64,000 nucleotides of DNA from Lepus europaeus (GCF_033115175.1 NC_084837.1:64193266-64257265), one strand, 5' to 3'; positions 22,785 to 34,321 are shown, counted from the stretch's first letter. Numbers and translations: made by a program. Notes: a model not told the origin generated them from the sequence alone.

Positions 22785-23032
22785 AGTGTTTGAATGTTTG
22801 TATCCCCTCCAGAATTCATGCTGGAACTTAATCCCCATGCAGCAGTATTGAGAGGTGGGAACATTAGGAGATGATTAAGTTAGGAGGGTGGAGCCCTCAG
22901 GAAGGGGGCTTGCAAATATATGCAATGGCTGGAGAGAACTAGCCAGGTCCCCTCGGCCCCTCCATCTTTTCTACCATCTGAGGATGCAGCATTTTTCCTC
23001 TCCAGAAGTTGCCACAATCAAGGTCCCATCTC
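22785..23032 (+). repeat. Ancient mammalian interspersed repeat (same family as 52370-52790)
   Basis: GTTTGAATGTTTGTATCCCC, TCATGCTGGAACTTAATCCCC and GAGGTGGGAACATTAGGAG follow a widespread mammalian repeat whose exact name I do not fix. Confidence 0.55.
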
Positions 23033-23357
23033 TTCTTTTTTAAGATTTATTTATTTGAAAGGTAGAGTTACATAGAGAGGGGAGGAGAGAGAGAGAGAAG
23101 TCTTCCATCCACTGGTTCACTCCCCAAATGGCTGTGACAATCTGGAATGGGCTGGACCAGGCTGAAGCCTGGAGCTCCATCCAATTCTTCTGCATGGATG
23201 CAGGGGCCGAAGGACTTGGGTCATCCTCCACGGCTTTCCCAGGCACATTAGCAGGGAGCTGGATCAGAAGCGGAACATCCGGGACTCAAACTGGTGCTCA
23301 TAAGGGACGCCAGCATCACAGGCAGCAGCTTTCCTGCTGGGCCACAGTGCTGGCCCC
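23033..23357 (-). repeat. C-repeat SINE
   Basis: Reverse orientation; inserted into the older repeat to its left. Confidence 0.9.
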
Positions 23358-23399
23358 AAGCCAGTGTGTTTTACAGACAAGCTTTACGAAGCATTGAGG

Positions 23400-24620
23400 A
23401 ACAGACACAATTGTAAGTGTGCATATGAAAACATCAACAAGGATCTAAAACCGGCAAAACTATGCCCTGTTCCTTAGACAGAAAGACTCCATGTATAAAG
23501 ATGTCAATTCTCTCCACAAATAATTTATACATTTAAGGCAATTTCAAATGGAATACCACAAGGGTTTTCAATGAAACCTGGCAAGCAGAATCTAAAATTT
23601 GTGTGGAAGATCCCCAAAATGAAAACTGCCAAATGACTGGCAAGAAAGGGGGCTTGTCTTCCTATAAATTGGTTAAAGCGGCTGTGTCTTGGTGCAGGAC
23701 TAGACAAAAGCAAAATCCAGAGGTGGATCACACACATTTGGAACTTGTTATAATGATAACAGTGGTGGTGTAGACCAGAAGAGCAAAGACAAACCAGTCA
23801 TTACGTGGTGGTGCTGGGGAACACGAAATCAATCCAAGTCCTATATTTCTTTTATTTTATTTATTTGAAAGACAGAGTTACAGAGAGAGGGAGAGACAGA
23901 GATAGAGGTCTTCCATCCACTGGTTCACTCCCCAGATGGCTGCAATGGCCAGAGCTGCCCTGATCTGAAGCCAGGAGCCAGGTGCTTCCTCCTGGTCTCC
24001 TATGTGGGTGCAGGGGCCCAAGCACTTGGGCCATCCTTCAATGCCTTCCCAGGCCATAGCAGAGAGCTGGATTGGAAGAGGAGCATCCAGGACCAGAACC
24101 GGTGCCCATATGGGATGTTGGCGCTTCAGGCCAGGGCTTTAGCCTGCTGCGCCACAGCACCAGCCCCCAAGTCCTATATTTCAAAAGCAGAAAGTTAAAA
24201 CTTGTAGAAGAAAAGGCATGGTATCTGTAACAGCAGGATAAGGAAGGATATGTTCAACAAGAAACAAAAGCCACAAAGCACAAAAGGAACAAAATAATAC
24301 ATTTAATTGCATGAAAATATAAAACTTTGTAACAAGACTTTTCAAGTTGGAAAAACAAGCTACAGACTGCACGAATTTATTTGCAAAATAGTTCGCCAAC
24401 ATGTGTTAGAATAAACAGTATTTTCAAGTGTTTGCAAATCAGTCGGAGAAAGACAAATAACTGAGTAGAACAATGGCAGTGTCCACGGACAGGCGTTCCA
24501 CCAGCGAACAAAGCAGCACAGACACGAAGCACAAAACATCCGCTCCACCTCACGAAGGAAGTCCACACAGTCAGACAATCAGATTTGCAAAGGTTCAAAA
24601 GTGTCACAAGATTTCCGATT
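23400..24620 (+). mobile_element. L1 ORF2 3' part, interrupted by a SINE
   Basis: DNA phrases of the L1 ORF2 end occur in order on both sides of the SINE at 23845-24167 (for example AATCTAAAATTTGTGTGGAAG, then AAAGTTAAAACTTGTAGAAG). There is no open frame left, so the L1 copy is dead and older than the SINE. Confidence 0.72.
23845..24167 (-). repeat. C-repeat SINE inserted in L1
   Basis: A repeated flank (AAGTCCTATATTTC on both sides, 23837 and 24168) looks like its target-site duplication. Confidence 0.93.
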
Positions 24621-25196
24621 TTAAAGCGGTGGAGCAAACTCGGCAATTTCCTTTCTCCTCTTGGATGGCTTCCAAAAAACAGCAAGAGGAAAACAAAAAG
24701 AGACTCCACTTGAAAAGGCAGACCAGTCCCAAGCCACAAAAACATCTGGCGGGATTCCAGGAGCCACAGAGACCCAGTCAGGGTGTGCAAGGAAGAGGAT
24801 CAAGGTCACCACCAAAACCACGAGTCGAGTAGCAGGTGCTTCCCTGGGCTGGGTTAATGATGAGGAGCATGGGCGGCGGATGGACTGGCGAACCCCAGAG
24901 ATGAGCCCCCTTCCGAAGCCGCTGAGGGTCCCCGCAGTGCCCTGTGTGCTTTGGATGTGCGTGGAGAGAGCTCGGGGAACCATGCTTGTGACCCCTCCCC
25001 GAGCCCAGGTCTCTGTCAACAGCTGGTGTCCGTATGTGTTAGGGCTCTGCAGAGAAACAGGGCCAGTGCACGCACGGAGAAGGACGGCGAGGAGCTGGCT
25101 CACGCAGCAGCGCTGGCGGCTGGTGCGGTAACGAGGCCCTGACACTGCAGTGTGCGTCACCTGTGGGCACCCCCGAGAGCCAGGGCCACTGGTAGT
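24621..25196. other. Intergenic, no gene recognised
   Basis: Open frames on both strands (for example 24661-25131) lack splice sites and family resemblance. Confidence 0.4.
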
Positions 25197-25519
25197 CTTT
25201 TAATTTTTTTAAGATTTATTTATTTGAAAGATAGAGTTACACAGAGAGAGGATAGGCAGAGAGAGAGAGGTCTTTCATCCGATGGTTCACTCTCCAGATG
25301 GCTGCAATGGCCGGATCCAAAACCAGGAGCCAGAAGCCTCTTCCGGGTCTCCCACGCGGGTGCAGGGGCCCAAGGGCTTGGGCCATCTTCCACTGCTTTC
25401 CCAGGCCATAGCAGAGAGCTGGATCAGAAGAGGAGCAGCCTGGACTAGAACCGGTGCCCTTATGGGATGCCAATGCTTCAGGCCAGGTCATTAACCCACT
25501 GAGCCACAGTGCCGGCCCC
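25197..25519 (-). repeat. C-repeat SINE, full length
   Basis: Reverse orientation, ending GAGCCACAGTGCCGGCCCC. Confidence 0.93.
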
Positions 25520-25566
25520 TTCACGGATAGTCTTCAAGCAGTCTGCTGAGGGGGCTCTCGCCTGCT

Positions 25567-25845
25567 TGTTTGAATATATTTTCACTAATTTGAAAGGCAG
25601 AGTGACAGAGCAAGGGCGGCGGCTGTGAGGGGTGGGGAATCTTCCTCTTCTGTCCACTGGTTTACTCCCCAAATGCCCACAAAACCATGCATGGCTTCCA
25701 CCTCTGCCACCACTGCTGTCCCCTGCAGGAGCACCCTGCACAGCACTGGGAAGGCAGAGGACAGGCGCTGACTGACAACGGGACGAGCCCCCTGCTCCTC
25801 TGCAACTGGTAGGCCTTGTCCCGAGGACCCACTCCCATAGCTTCA
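25567..25845 (-). repeat. Diverged C-repeat SINE fragment
   Basis: AATTTGAAAGGCAGAGTGACAG then TGTCCACTGGTTTACTCCCC; the head half is hard to follow. Confidence 0.6.
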
Positions 25846-26338
25846 CCGGCATACCTCTGCCCTAGCCCTGGCTCCTTACCAGTCTCCCTTCTCCCCACTC
25901 TTTCAGTCGCATGCGTCTGCCAGTGCCCTGCTCCAAGGCACCCAGTCTGGGGGTGAGGGAAGCTTCTTGCGCCAGTCATTAAACTGGTGCTAGGGCTCGG
26001 GGCTGGGTCAGAGCTGAAGAAAGGGCTCGTCCCCGGTTTCTGTGCCCAGAGAGGTGTTTCCCTGCGATCCCCTAGCCCAGTAGGGGGACTGGCTTCGCAA
26101 TCTGCTTTCTTCCATGGCGGTGTTTCCGCCTTGCAGAGGCGCCAGGTGCCCATCTGAAGGGGGAGAGATGGGAGGGGCTCAGGATCTCCCAGAAACGTTC
26201 TTGTTTTAATCAAATGAGCAAAATCCTGACTGACCGCAGAGGGAAAGAGCTGCAGTCGGAGTCGGACCCGAGAACAAGGCGAGTTCAGTATCAAGAAATT
26301 GGAGTTACGATGGAAGGGTCACTCTCAGGTGTCAAGAC
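25846..26338. other. Intergenic, left flank of provirus 1
   Basis: Unique sequence; no gene recognised. Confidence 0.4.
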
Positions 26339-26344
26339 CCCTCA

Positions 26345-26711
26345 TGTGGGGAACCGCAGGCTGGCCACCTGTGGGAACCTCCTCTAAATGGTTTGCAGCA
26401 ATAGGTCGACCACAAGGCCTACGAAAACAGCCAGGTGAAATAGATGAAACAGAATGGACTCTGCATAAACAACTAGGAAGAACCAGGTGAAGCAGATGAA
26501 CTTTTGACCTGAGGCTGTACGCGCCCTTTCATCTGATTGGACGATATCAGCATAAAGGGACATTGGGATCTGGGTGGGCGGCTGCAGCCCCTCCTCTTCT
26601 TTTCTCCTCTCCCTGCTTTCCTTCTGCCCCCACAAGTAAAAGTTCCTTGAGAACCGATGAACAGTGACCGTGTCGTGACTGCGTTGGACCCTCGCTGGCG
26701 AGGGTCTGACA
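26345..26711 (+). repeat. 5' LTR of provirus 1
   Basis: 367 bp, TGTGGGGAACC...GTCTGACA. Same length as the LTR at 40987-41353. No clear TATA box; the R/U5 region has CCCCCACAAGTAAAAGTTCC. Confidence 0.93.
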
Positions 26712-26713
26712 AA

Positions 26714-26731
26714 TGGTGCTGTGACTTGGAT
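26714..26731 (+). other. Primer binding site, tRNA-His type
   Basis: TGGTGCTGTGACTTGGAT, two differences from the complement of the tRNA-His 3' end, two bases after the LTR. Confidence 0.88.
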
Positions 26732-26919
26732 AGTCGGACCGGTCACTGGAAGCAGGAAAAGAAATTAGAACGTGTGGGAAACACGGGAATCTAGGCGGTA
26801 AAGTCTAGGGTTGGTACCGCAGAGAAAAGGAGTTCCTTGACAACCAAGTTGTCTTTTAAAAAAAAGCGGGGACGCCCATGAAAGCGGCCGCTGTAAAGCG
26901 GTGAGTTAGAACAGGAACA

Positions 26920-27880
26920 ATGGCGTAGGGTCGGAAGACAAGGGCAGCAGAGAAATCGCCTGAAGTCCTTAGGTTATGGCAACTGATCGACGAAGCTCTC
27001 CGTAATGACTCGGAGGAAACAGCAGCCCTCTTAGATGAAGGGGCTGATTTATTAGAGGAAACGCAAAGAGAATCTCAATCTGGGAGCCTAGACGGAGACA
27101 AAGAGGACAGAGACAGGACCAACATGGGTTGGGACAGAGGGAGGATGAGAGACCCTTTCCTTCTGCGCCCCCCTATTCAAACCAAGACTCTCCCCCCTCC
27201 GTAGGACTCCTCCACGAGAGAGACAAAAGGCGGGGGCTTCTCCCCAGAACCTCAAGAAAAACGGGCAGGAGGACGAGGCACTCCCCCTAAGTGGGAAGAA
27301 TATCACCACATAAATCAGGCTTTCCCTGTGATAGTGGACACGCAGGGCAACCGGGGATGGACCCCCCTGGACCATAAATTGAAGGAGTTACAACAATCAG
27401 TACAACTACATGGACCATATGCTAACTTTACTAAAGCGGTCCTAGATAACATAGGCACCAATGGACTAGTCCCAGAGGACTGGAGGAACCTAGCTAAGGC
27501 AGTGCTAGGTGGAGGAGACTTCCTCCTCTGGTCTGTGGCTTACAGAGAGCTCGCGAGGGCTCAGGCCCATGATAAACGCTAGGAACGGTCAGCCAGCCTG
27601 GAATGAGGATATACTAAACGGGGAAGGAGCTTTTAATGACGAACAGGCCCAGGCTAGATGCCCTAATGAGGTTTTGATGCAAGTGAGAGAACTAGCCCGG
27701 AGGGCATGGAAGGCCATACCAAGGAACGGGCTAGGACGAAAATGTTTTAAGTGTAGAAAAGGTCACGTGAAAAGGGAATGTACAGAACAGACAATCGGGA
27801 CGCCAATTAGGACTGTGTCCTCGATGCGGTAAAGGCAACCATTGGGCAAATGAGTGCTATTCCAAGCAAGATAAAGCAGG
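26920..27880 (+). pseudogene. gag remnant of provirus 1
   Basis: Gag is the retroviral structural polyprotein. Seen here are an acidic matrix-like region with an early stop, a capsid N-terminal part (YHHINQAFPVIVDTQG, LVPEDWRNLAKAVL) and two nucleocapsid zinc knuckles (CFKCRKGHVKREC; CPRCGKGNHWANEC). Most of the capsid C-terminal domain is missing. Compared with provirus 2, about 230 bp are lost between the residues IPRNG and LGRKCFK. A 2-base loss puts the two knuckles in different frames. It cannot encode a working Gag. Confidence 0.85.
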
Positions 27881-27989
27881 CAATCTGCTTCTATCACTCA
27901 CCAGATCAAGTGACCAGAATAGTACATTCCAAAAACGAGTGGTGGGCCCCCACACCCAGGGGCCCAAAAACTCAATGGGTGAAAGGACA

Positions 27990-28640
27990 AACCATGGGAG
28001 TAGGACCAGCAAGCGTTTACTGCACAGAGCTGCGAGCCACCAACTATTTAGTATTAACACCCTCAAATGGGAATCCAGGCAATAAATGTGGAACCTCGGG
28101 AGCCCATGGATGATAGCCACGGTTTAGGCGTTACTATAGGAAGGCCTACAAATTCATTAAAGGGGTTAGTGGTTATAACGGGGCTTATTCAGTTGCCTTG
28201 CTCACAGCTCAAAGTAATGTTCCAATCTACGAAGGGGATAGTGCAGCTGTTGCCATTGCAGCCCATTGCTCAGCTGCTAATAAGCCCTGTAAAGGACACT
28301 AGAGGTAATCAAGGAAAGCATTTTGCAACCCTCACTATGACTCTTGGCGAGCGCCCACTATGGACTCTTGTTATCAAAAGAAAGGCAATCAAGGGGCTGT
28401 TAGATACGGGCACAGATGTTAGTATTATCTCCAAGACTGGCCTCCTTCATGGCCCCTCCAGGAAGGAGATAACACCTTGGATTAGGCACCGCTGTTGCCC
28501 CATCTCGAAGCGTGCAAGTGCTAGACTGGAAAGATCAAGAAGGCACCACAGGCAAAGTACAACCTTACGTGTGTGCTATCCTTATAACTTTATGGGAGAA
28601 GGATGTCTTAGAGCAACTTCATTTGCAAACCTGTTGTTGG
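27990..28640 (+). pseudogene. pro remnant (dUTPase-like plus aspartic protease) of provirus 1
   Basis: A dUTPase-like stretch (ELRATNYLVLTP, SLKGLVVITGLI, QLLISPVKDTRGNQGK) is followed by the protease active site LLDTGTDVSII. This dUTPase-then-protease order is typical of betaretroviral pro. Just after the DTG motif a 4-base loss relative to provirus 2 shifts the frame. Confidence 0.82.
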
Positions 28641-29000
28641 CAGCTGCGAGAGAAGACACCCTAGAAAGAGTGTTTACCATGCTAACCTCATGCTTGCAGA
28701 CGGCGGGGTTACAAATTGCACTAGAAAAGATTCAAAAGGGCACTGTGGTCCAGTACCTAGGACTAAGGTTAACACCAACTACTGTGGCTCCTTTAGATTT
28801 TGTCACACCCACCGCAGGACTTAAAACCTTAAATGACTTCCAAAAATTATGTGGTAACGTAAACTGGATACGGCCTTATTGTAAACTAACCACTGATGAA
28901 ATGCGCCCATTGTTTAACATTTTGGAAGGCTATTCACAGCTCGCCTCACCTCGTACAGCTGCAATCTTACAGAAGGTTGAAGAACGCCTTAAAATCGCGC
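28635..29000 (+). pseudogene. pol remnant: late RT only
   Basis: Begins after the place where the YxDD catalytic box would be, with LLLAAAREDTLERVF. It continues through VVQYLGLRL and LNDFQKLCGNVNWIRPY of the thumb region. Fingers, the catalytic palm and RNase H are absent. Confidence 0.85.
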
Positions 29001-29004
29001 AGAT

Positions 29005-29345
29005 GCAAAGACGCCAGAGCTGTTTGCACGTGTCAGTGGACACGTTCTCTGGAATTGTATCAGCCACGGCTCTAAAACAAGGAACTCAACAGGTTATTCA
29101 CCACTGTCTACAGTCCTTTGCCGCTTGGGGGTGCCCAAAATTATTAAAATAACGGGCTAGCGTTCACTTCGGCCCGTTTTGCTACATTCTTAAAAGAATT
29201 CGGCATAAAGCACGTTAATAATCCCCAAGGGCAGGCAATAATTGAATGGACTCACCTGTACTTAAACTTTAATAAACAAAGGGCAATAGGAGAATATGTG
29301 GTAGCTCTTTGCGATGCATTGGCTATAGCTCTATATACTATAAGT
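29005..29345 (+). pseudogene. pol remnant: integrase core piece
   Basis: HVSVDTFSGIVSATAL and later NPQGQAIIEWTH are landmarks of the integrase catalytic core. The N-terminal zinc domain and the tail are missing, and a stop follows KLLK. Confidence 0.8.
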
Positions 29346-29715
29346 TTTTTGGATAGGAAAAAGTATGGCAAAACTGAGTTCATGGTGTTTAGTGATGTAC
29401 TTGCAGTATTGTTTGAAGAATTGTTTTGTCTTAAGGAAAAAGACATTGTACGTGATTTGTACTGCAGCAAAGCAGCAAAGTGACCTGAGTTGGATATATT
29501 TGAAGGTATTTTGAAAGTTACATTCAAGGCTAACACCTAAGCTTTGTGTAATGTAAATAAGAATGTTTTTGTATCAGTTTCTTCCTTTGTAAATGGCATT
29601 AACATTGTTACTTGAGGTCTTGTTTAATCACTTTTGTTGTCCTGAGGACTTGAATTTCAAATTTCCTTACACTTTTTATACAAAAATCATAAATATCTGT
29701 AGTGGTCCGACAGGC
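29346..29715 (+). other. AT-rich segment of unknown origin in the env position of provirus 1
   Basis: About 370 bp, AT-rich, with features of a mammalian 3' UTR (T runs, AAATAAGAATG, many stops). A frame of about 38 codons continues from the integrase remnant but has no recognised similarity. The left half is also in provirus 2 (37868-38055). Confidence 0.7.
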
Positions 29716-29878
29716 TATGCTTGCCATGTATCGCTCTGACCCTCAGCAACAGATATGGCTTAGCATGATGAAGCGGTAGCCAAAGACGGGTAATCACTAG
29801 CAAGTGCCCCTAGCAACCTAAGAAGCAGGTGGGGCGTCGCTGGGAACCTAAGACAGGCACAACTCCGCGCCATAAATA

Positions 29879-29891
29879 ACAAAAGGGGAGC
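29879..29891 (+). other. Polypurine tract of provirus 1
   Basis: A purine run (AAAAGGGGAGC) directly abuts the 3' LTR; it is the expected plus-strand primer. Confidence 0.85.
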
Positions 29892-30250
29892 TGTGGGGAA
29901 CCACAGGCTGGCCACCTGTGGGAACCTCTAAATGGTTTGCAGCAATCAGTCCACAAGGCCTACGAAAACAACCAGGTGAAACAGATGAAACAGAATGGAC
30001 TCTGCATAAACAACTAGGAAGAACCAGGTGAAACATGAACTTTCGACCTGAGGCTGTACGCGCCCTTTCATCTGATTGGACGATATCAGCACAAAGGGAC
30101 ATTGGGATCTGGGCAGGCCGGCGCGGCCCCTCCTCTTCTTTTCTCCTCTCCCCCCTTTCCTTCTGCCCCCACAAGTAAAAGTTCCTTGAGAACCGATGAG
30201 CAATGACCGTGTCGTGACTACGTTGGACCCTCGCTGGTGAGGGTCCGACA
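29892..30250 (+). repeat. 3' LTR of provirus 1
   Basis: 359 bp; starts TGTGGGGAACC, ends GGGTCCGACA, with the target duplication immediately after. Confidence 0.93.
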
Positions 30251-30256
30251 CCCTCA

Positions 30257-31849
30257 CCCAGGTCCTTGGGGCTGAGTGAGAGTTCCCAGGGACGGACAGT
30301 CCTGAAAGGTGGGCTCAGCCCACCGGAGGCCGAGGTGTCAGGGGCTGGCCAGGCCCCCGCTGCTTGGGAGTTGCTAACAAGCAGGAAGCCCTGCACTGGG
30401 GTTCTACAGGGAGCAGGTGATCAGCAGAGTGTGCACGGAGTCCAGCCTCCGGAGGAGGGGCAGGAGCCCTGCAGGGCCCCAGGGCCAGCTGGGGGCTCGA
30501 GAGCAGGCATCAGGGACCGGCGGTGCAGGGATGGGGTGGGGGTCTCGCACCAGTGGGGCAGGGCTTGGCAGGTTTGGGGAGGGCTCTGGGCACTCTCTCA
30601 GGGGCTCACAGAAAGGTTACTGGCAGGAGCAGCTGCAAAGCCGCAGAGGGCCCTCATCTGAGTTCTCCACGCCCTCTTCTGAGGAGCTCAGCATGGTGCT
30701 CCCTGTGAAGGAGGGAGGCCTCCAGGAATCCACGGCTTCTCTCAGGGCATTTGGAGCAGAGAGGCGATCAGTGAACCAGGCACAGAGCATGTGGAAGTGC
30801 ATAGGCGCGCAGCTCTGTGAGGCACTCCGGCACTGTCGCCTCTCCAGCCGGCCTGCAGGACTGAGCCACACCGCCAGCATTTCCACCCCGTGAAGGGCCC
30901 TTCTCTGAGGTCCCCACCCCGGCCTCGGGCACTCGGCCCTTGTACCCCTCTTGGTGACTTCCCCGTTCTCAGCTCAGCTCCTCCTGCCGGGCCGCCGTAT
31001 CCCACACGCTATCTCCATCGAGAACCCTGGTCATCTTCCTAACGGACTCATGGTGCCTGTGCCGCTGACCCTTCCTGACCAGGCCAAGCACACCAGGAAG
31101 TCCTCCACAGCCACTGGGCTGTCCCCATTGCCTGATCCCATCTGTGACGAGTCCCTGAACTTCCTGATTGCTCCACAGGCAGAGTGCTGGTGCACCTGGT
31201 CTGGCCCTCAGCTGTGGGCAGCACAGGCCTGGTGAGAGGCCAGTCCTGGTCCCATGAGTAACGGTCTGCTGGGCCTTCCTACCCCAGACCCGAGCTGGAG
31301 CTCTACTGGCTGGCCCTGGGGGGCCTGCAGGACGTACCCCAGCAGGAAGATCCCTCCTGCAGGAAGTTCCTTGTGCAAGCAACCCAGGGGCCTGTGAGCA
31401 GGGGCTGACAGCTGCCAAGTCCCCATCATCACCAGCAGAGCAGGGAGGTGCTGACAGAGCCTGCAGGGCCTCAGGGGCCCAGGCGCGGCAGCACCTGCAG
31501 CCACGCCCACACCGAGTACTGACCCGGGGCTCAGTGCTGCCTCACTTGGTGCCCTTCCGTCCTACGCAGGTTGCGTGTTCCTTAATGTGCAGGGCTTGGG
31601 ACCGGAAGCATTTCAGATTGGGGTTTTGTCAGATTTCTAAATATCTGGATATACTGATGAGATCTCTCTGGGTTGAGACCCAAGTCCAAGTATGAAACTC
31701 ATTTGTGTTTCATTTGTACCTTATATGCATTGCCTAAAGGTAGTTTTATACAATGTTTGATAATTTGGGGCATGAAACAGCTTCACAGTAAGGAATTTTC
31801 CACTATGGTATGTTGTCATCATCATCTGTCAGCACAGCTGTCATCAAGA
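30257..31849. other. Intergenic, no gene recognised
   Basis: GC-rich unique sequence between the two proviruses. Several open frames but no splice or domain evidence. Confidence 0.45.
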
Positions 31850-32470
31850 AAGAAAGATAACAAGTGTTGGCAAGGTCCTGGCGAAACTGGATCCCCTGAA
31901 CACTACTGGTAAAGCTATGGCGAAACATATGGCATTTTCTCATAGTAAAAACAGAACTACCATACGGTCTAGCAATCCCACACCTGGGTATACCTTCAAC
32001 AGAATTAAAGGAAGCTACTGAAGAGACATCTGCACTCTCCTCTTGGTTATAGCACTATTTCCAACAGCCAAGATATGCAAATGACTCAAGCGTCCAGCAA
32101 AGACAGGTGGATGAAGACAAGGTGGTGTATCCGAACGAGGGAGTGCTAGCTGGCATTTCAAAGGAAGGAAATCTTGCCATTTCTGGCAAGGATGAACCTG
32201 GAGGTCATTATGTGGAGTGAGACAGGCCAGTCATACAAAGGCAAGCTGTGCCTGACTGCACTGCTATGAAATATCGCAAACAGGCCAACTCCAAGCCAGG
32301 CAGCATGGTTACCAGGGTCTGGAGAGCCGAGGGAACTGGGGGCTGCTGTCCCTGGGGGAGAAGCTACAGGTTATGCTGGAGGAGTAACTTAGCACAGTGT
32401 CTAGAGTGAAGGATTCAGTGTTCTACTCTTCTGAATTTTTAAGCATTCCTAGACCAAAAACAAATCAAAG
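31850..32470 (+). mobile_element. L1 3' region (old)
   Basis: Follows the L1 ORF2/3' UTR order: GTGTTGGCAAGGTCCTGGCG, AGAACTACCATACGGTCTAGC, CAATCCCACACCTGGGTATA, GGATGAACCTGGAGGTCATT. The frames are destroyed. Confidence 0.8.
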
Positions 32471-34045
32471 CAAAGGGACGAAAGCAAGACCGGGTAGGGT
32501 GGTGGTGGTGGCCACGTCTCTTACCCTGATGTCAGGGGCGTCCACACACTGGACCGTGTCAGGCAGGAAAGAGGGACATCTCTGTACAACCTAAAGTAAG
32601 AGGCAGCCTCCCAAGTCCCTTCTGTCTGTGGCTCGTCCCCCCCCCCCCCCGTGTCACGATTGCTCTCCTGCTGAGCTCACCAGGAGGGAATCCCCCAGGG
32701 GTCTCCCCATTAGCTCTGCAAGGGCCACTCACTGCGACTGAGGTACAGGAGCAGAGACGGGAGCCTCCAGGGTGGCTGGGCCGGGCGTCCTGCACAGGAA
32801 GACGACCTGTGTGGGCTGCAGACCCTCTCGGCTGGAGAGCAGGGGAGCCCACTGGTAGAGGGGCGATTTGGGGCTGGTGCGGAGTGACAGAAGGGGCATG
32901 GGACACAGAGGGAGCCAGGAGCCCTGCACCAGCAGGATCCCGAACAGTCCTGGATGCCCGGCCTGCTTGCAAGCTGATCTCTTGCCCACACTCTCCATTC
33001 CTGCAGCCTTGGGCTCCTTAAAGTCTTATGGGGTCGCTGGAGAGGTCAGGAGCTTGGGCTAGCACAGCGGTGGCAGTAAGTCTCTGGCCATATTGCCTTG
33101 CTGGCCCTGGAGCCCCAAACAGCCTCGCACTCCCTGAGCCCCAGGGCCAGTCAGCTGCCCGGCACGCAAGCCTTCCTGCAGAGCGCCAGCTGGCATCGAC
33201 TCATCTAGACCGAGCTGAGGGCTCCGGGAGCCAGGCACAGTCTGGGACCAACAAGGGCACTTGGGAGAGTGACCTTGGTTGTGAGTAGGCCCCTGCCATA
33301 GGCAGCACACGGGACGCTGGGGAGGCTCAAGGTGGAAGTGGGAGGGCAGGGCTGACCTGAAGGGTAGCCCAGAGGAAGGTAGGGATCAGGAGGGGTGAGG
33401 GAGGAGGCACCTAGACCTAAATCCACGGGACTTCTCCTGAGTGTGAAACCCGCAGGTGAACCTGGGTGGCCTCTGGCCTGTGCAGGGAGGGTTGGGAGAG
33501 GCTTGGTGAAGCTGCACCCCGAAGGCTACAGGTCCCAGCGGGGAATGCCATAACATCACAGCCCACAATGGACGGGTGGACCCCTGGACTTCCCAACTCC
33601 TTTCATGTCCCCACCCTCCCATGAAGCAATGGTGCTGATGTGGTACACGAGGGTAAACAGGCAAGTCTGCAGGGACAGGGAGAGAATGGCCAAAGGGTGT
33701 CCTAACACCCAGGCCTCCCTGCCACCTTGAGGCTGAGAGCTTGGTGCCTCCCGTTCAGGAAGAGCAGCGATCCGCAGCTGTAGCTGGGAAACCCTGCCCT
33801 GCCCGGCAGCAGCCCCGGCTGCGGCTCCGCTCCAAGCCCAGCTCTGGTCAGGGACGCCTGCTCCCTGGGTGCAGCCAGCAGCAGTCACACTGGAATAGGA
33901 CCTTGACTCTTCCAAGCTCAGCAAGGCCCAGATCAGGGAGAGATCTCGGGCTCCACGCAGGCGGCTCCCAAGTTGAGCACTCGTTCCTTGCTCCTGTGAA
34001 GTCAGTGAGCAGCACGTGGAACTCCTGACCCAGCTCATCAAAGAA
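32471..34045. other. Intergenic, no gene recognised
   Basis: GC-rich; contains a C homopolymer at about 32638-32650. Confidence 0.45.
32638..32650. repeat. Poly(C) run
   Basis: Uninterrupted run of about 13 C, a possible length-error site. Confidence 0.85.
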
Positions 34046-34318
34046 GGGCAAGCAGCTGGCACCAGGGTTAGTTCACCATGTGAGCCACCTGAGCTGCACA
34101 CCGGAATGCCTGGGTTCAAAGCCCGCTCTGCCTCCAGTTCCAACTTCCTGCTAATGTGTATGGAGGAGGCAGCAGGTGACAGCTCACGTACTTGGATGCA
34201 TGCCACCCACATGGGAGACCTATATTGCATTCTCTGCTCCTAGTTTCTGCCTTGTGGGCTTTTGGGAACCTGTGGGTGGGAGCTGTCTCTCAAATAACAA
34301 ATTTTTAAAAAATTGGTA
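34046..34318 (+). repeat. Diverged C-repeat SINE
   Basis: CAGCTGGCACCAGGGTTAG head, CCACATGGGAGACC body, short tail. Confidence 0.75.
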
Positions 34319-34321
34319 ATC

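Larger units (their letters stand above)
21318..23032. other. Intergenic with MIR and other old repeats
   Basis: No gene recognised. It contains a MIR 3' part and, towards the right, a mammal-wide repeat that is cut by the next SINE. The middle is adenine-rich and L1-like. Confidence 0.45.
26345..30250 (+). mobile_element. Defective betaretrovirus-like provirus 1 (tRNA-His primed)
   Basis: Complete integration with two LTRs (26345-26711, 29892-30250) and a perfect 6-bp target duplication CCCTCA at 26339-26344 and 30251-30256. Inside, in order: primer site, gag remnant, pro with dUTPase-like part, late RT, integrase core, an AT-rich segment of unknown origin, and a polypurine tract. env is absent. 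Gag has an extra deletion not shared with provirus 2. By eye the LTRs differ at roughly two dozen sites plus small indels, so the insertion is not recent. All frames are broken. The tRNA-His primer and dUTPase-containing pro suggest the rabbit RERV-H family. Confidence 0.92.

Noticed and set aside
24661-25131. 156-codon open frame as a gene
   Set aside because: Lies beside a dead L1 piece with no splice or domain support; overlapping frames on the other strand are equally long.
26345-30250. Endogenous lentivirus (RELIK) as identity of the proviruses
   Set aside because: The primer site is tRNA-His, not tRNA-Lys, and pro carries a betaretrovirus-style dUTPase before the protease.
30257-31500. 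GC-rich open frames as a further PLA2G4 paralogue
   Set aside because: No GGGxRAM, GxSGS or C2 motif in any frame on either strand.
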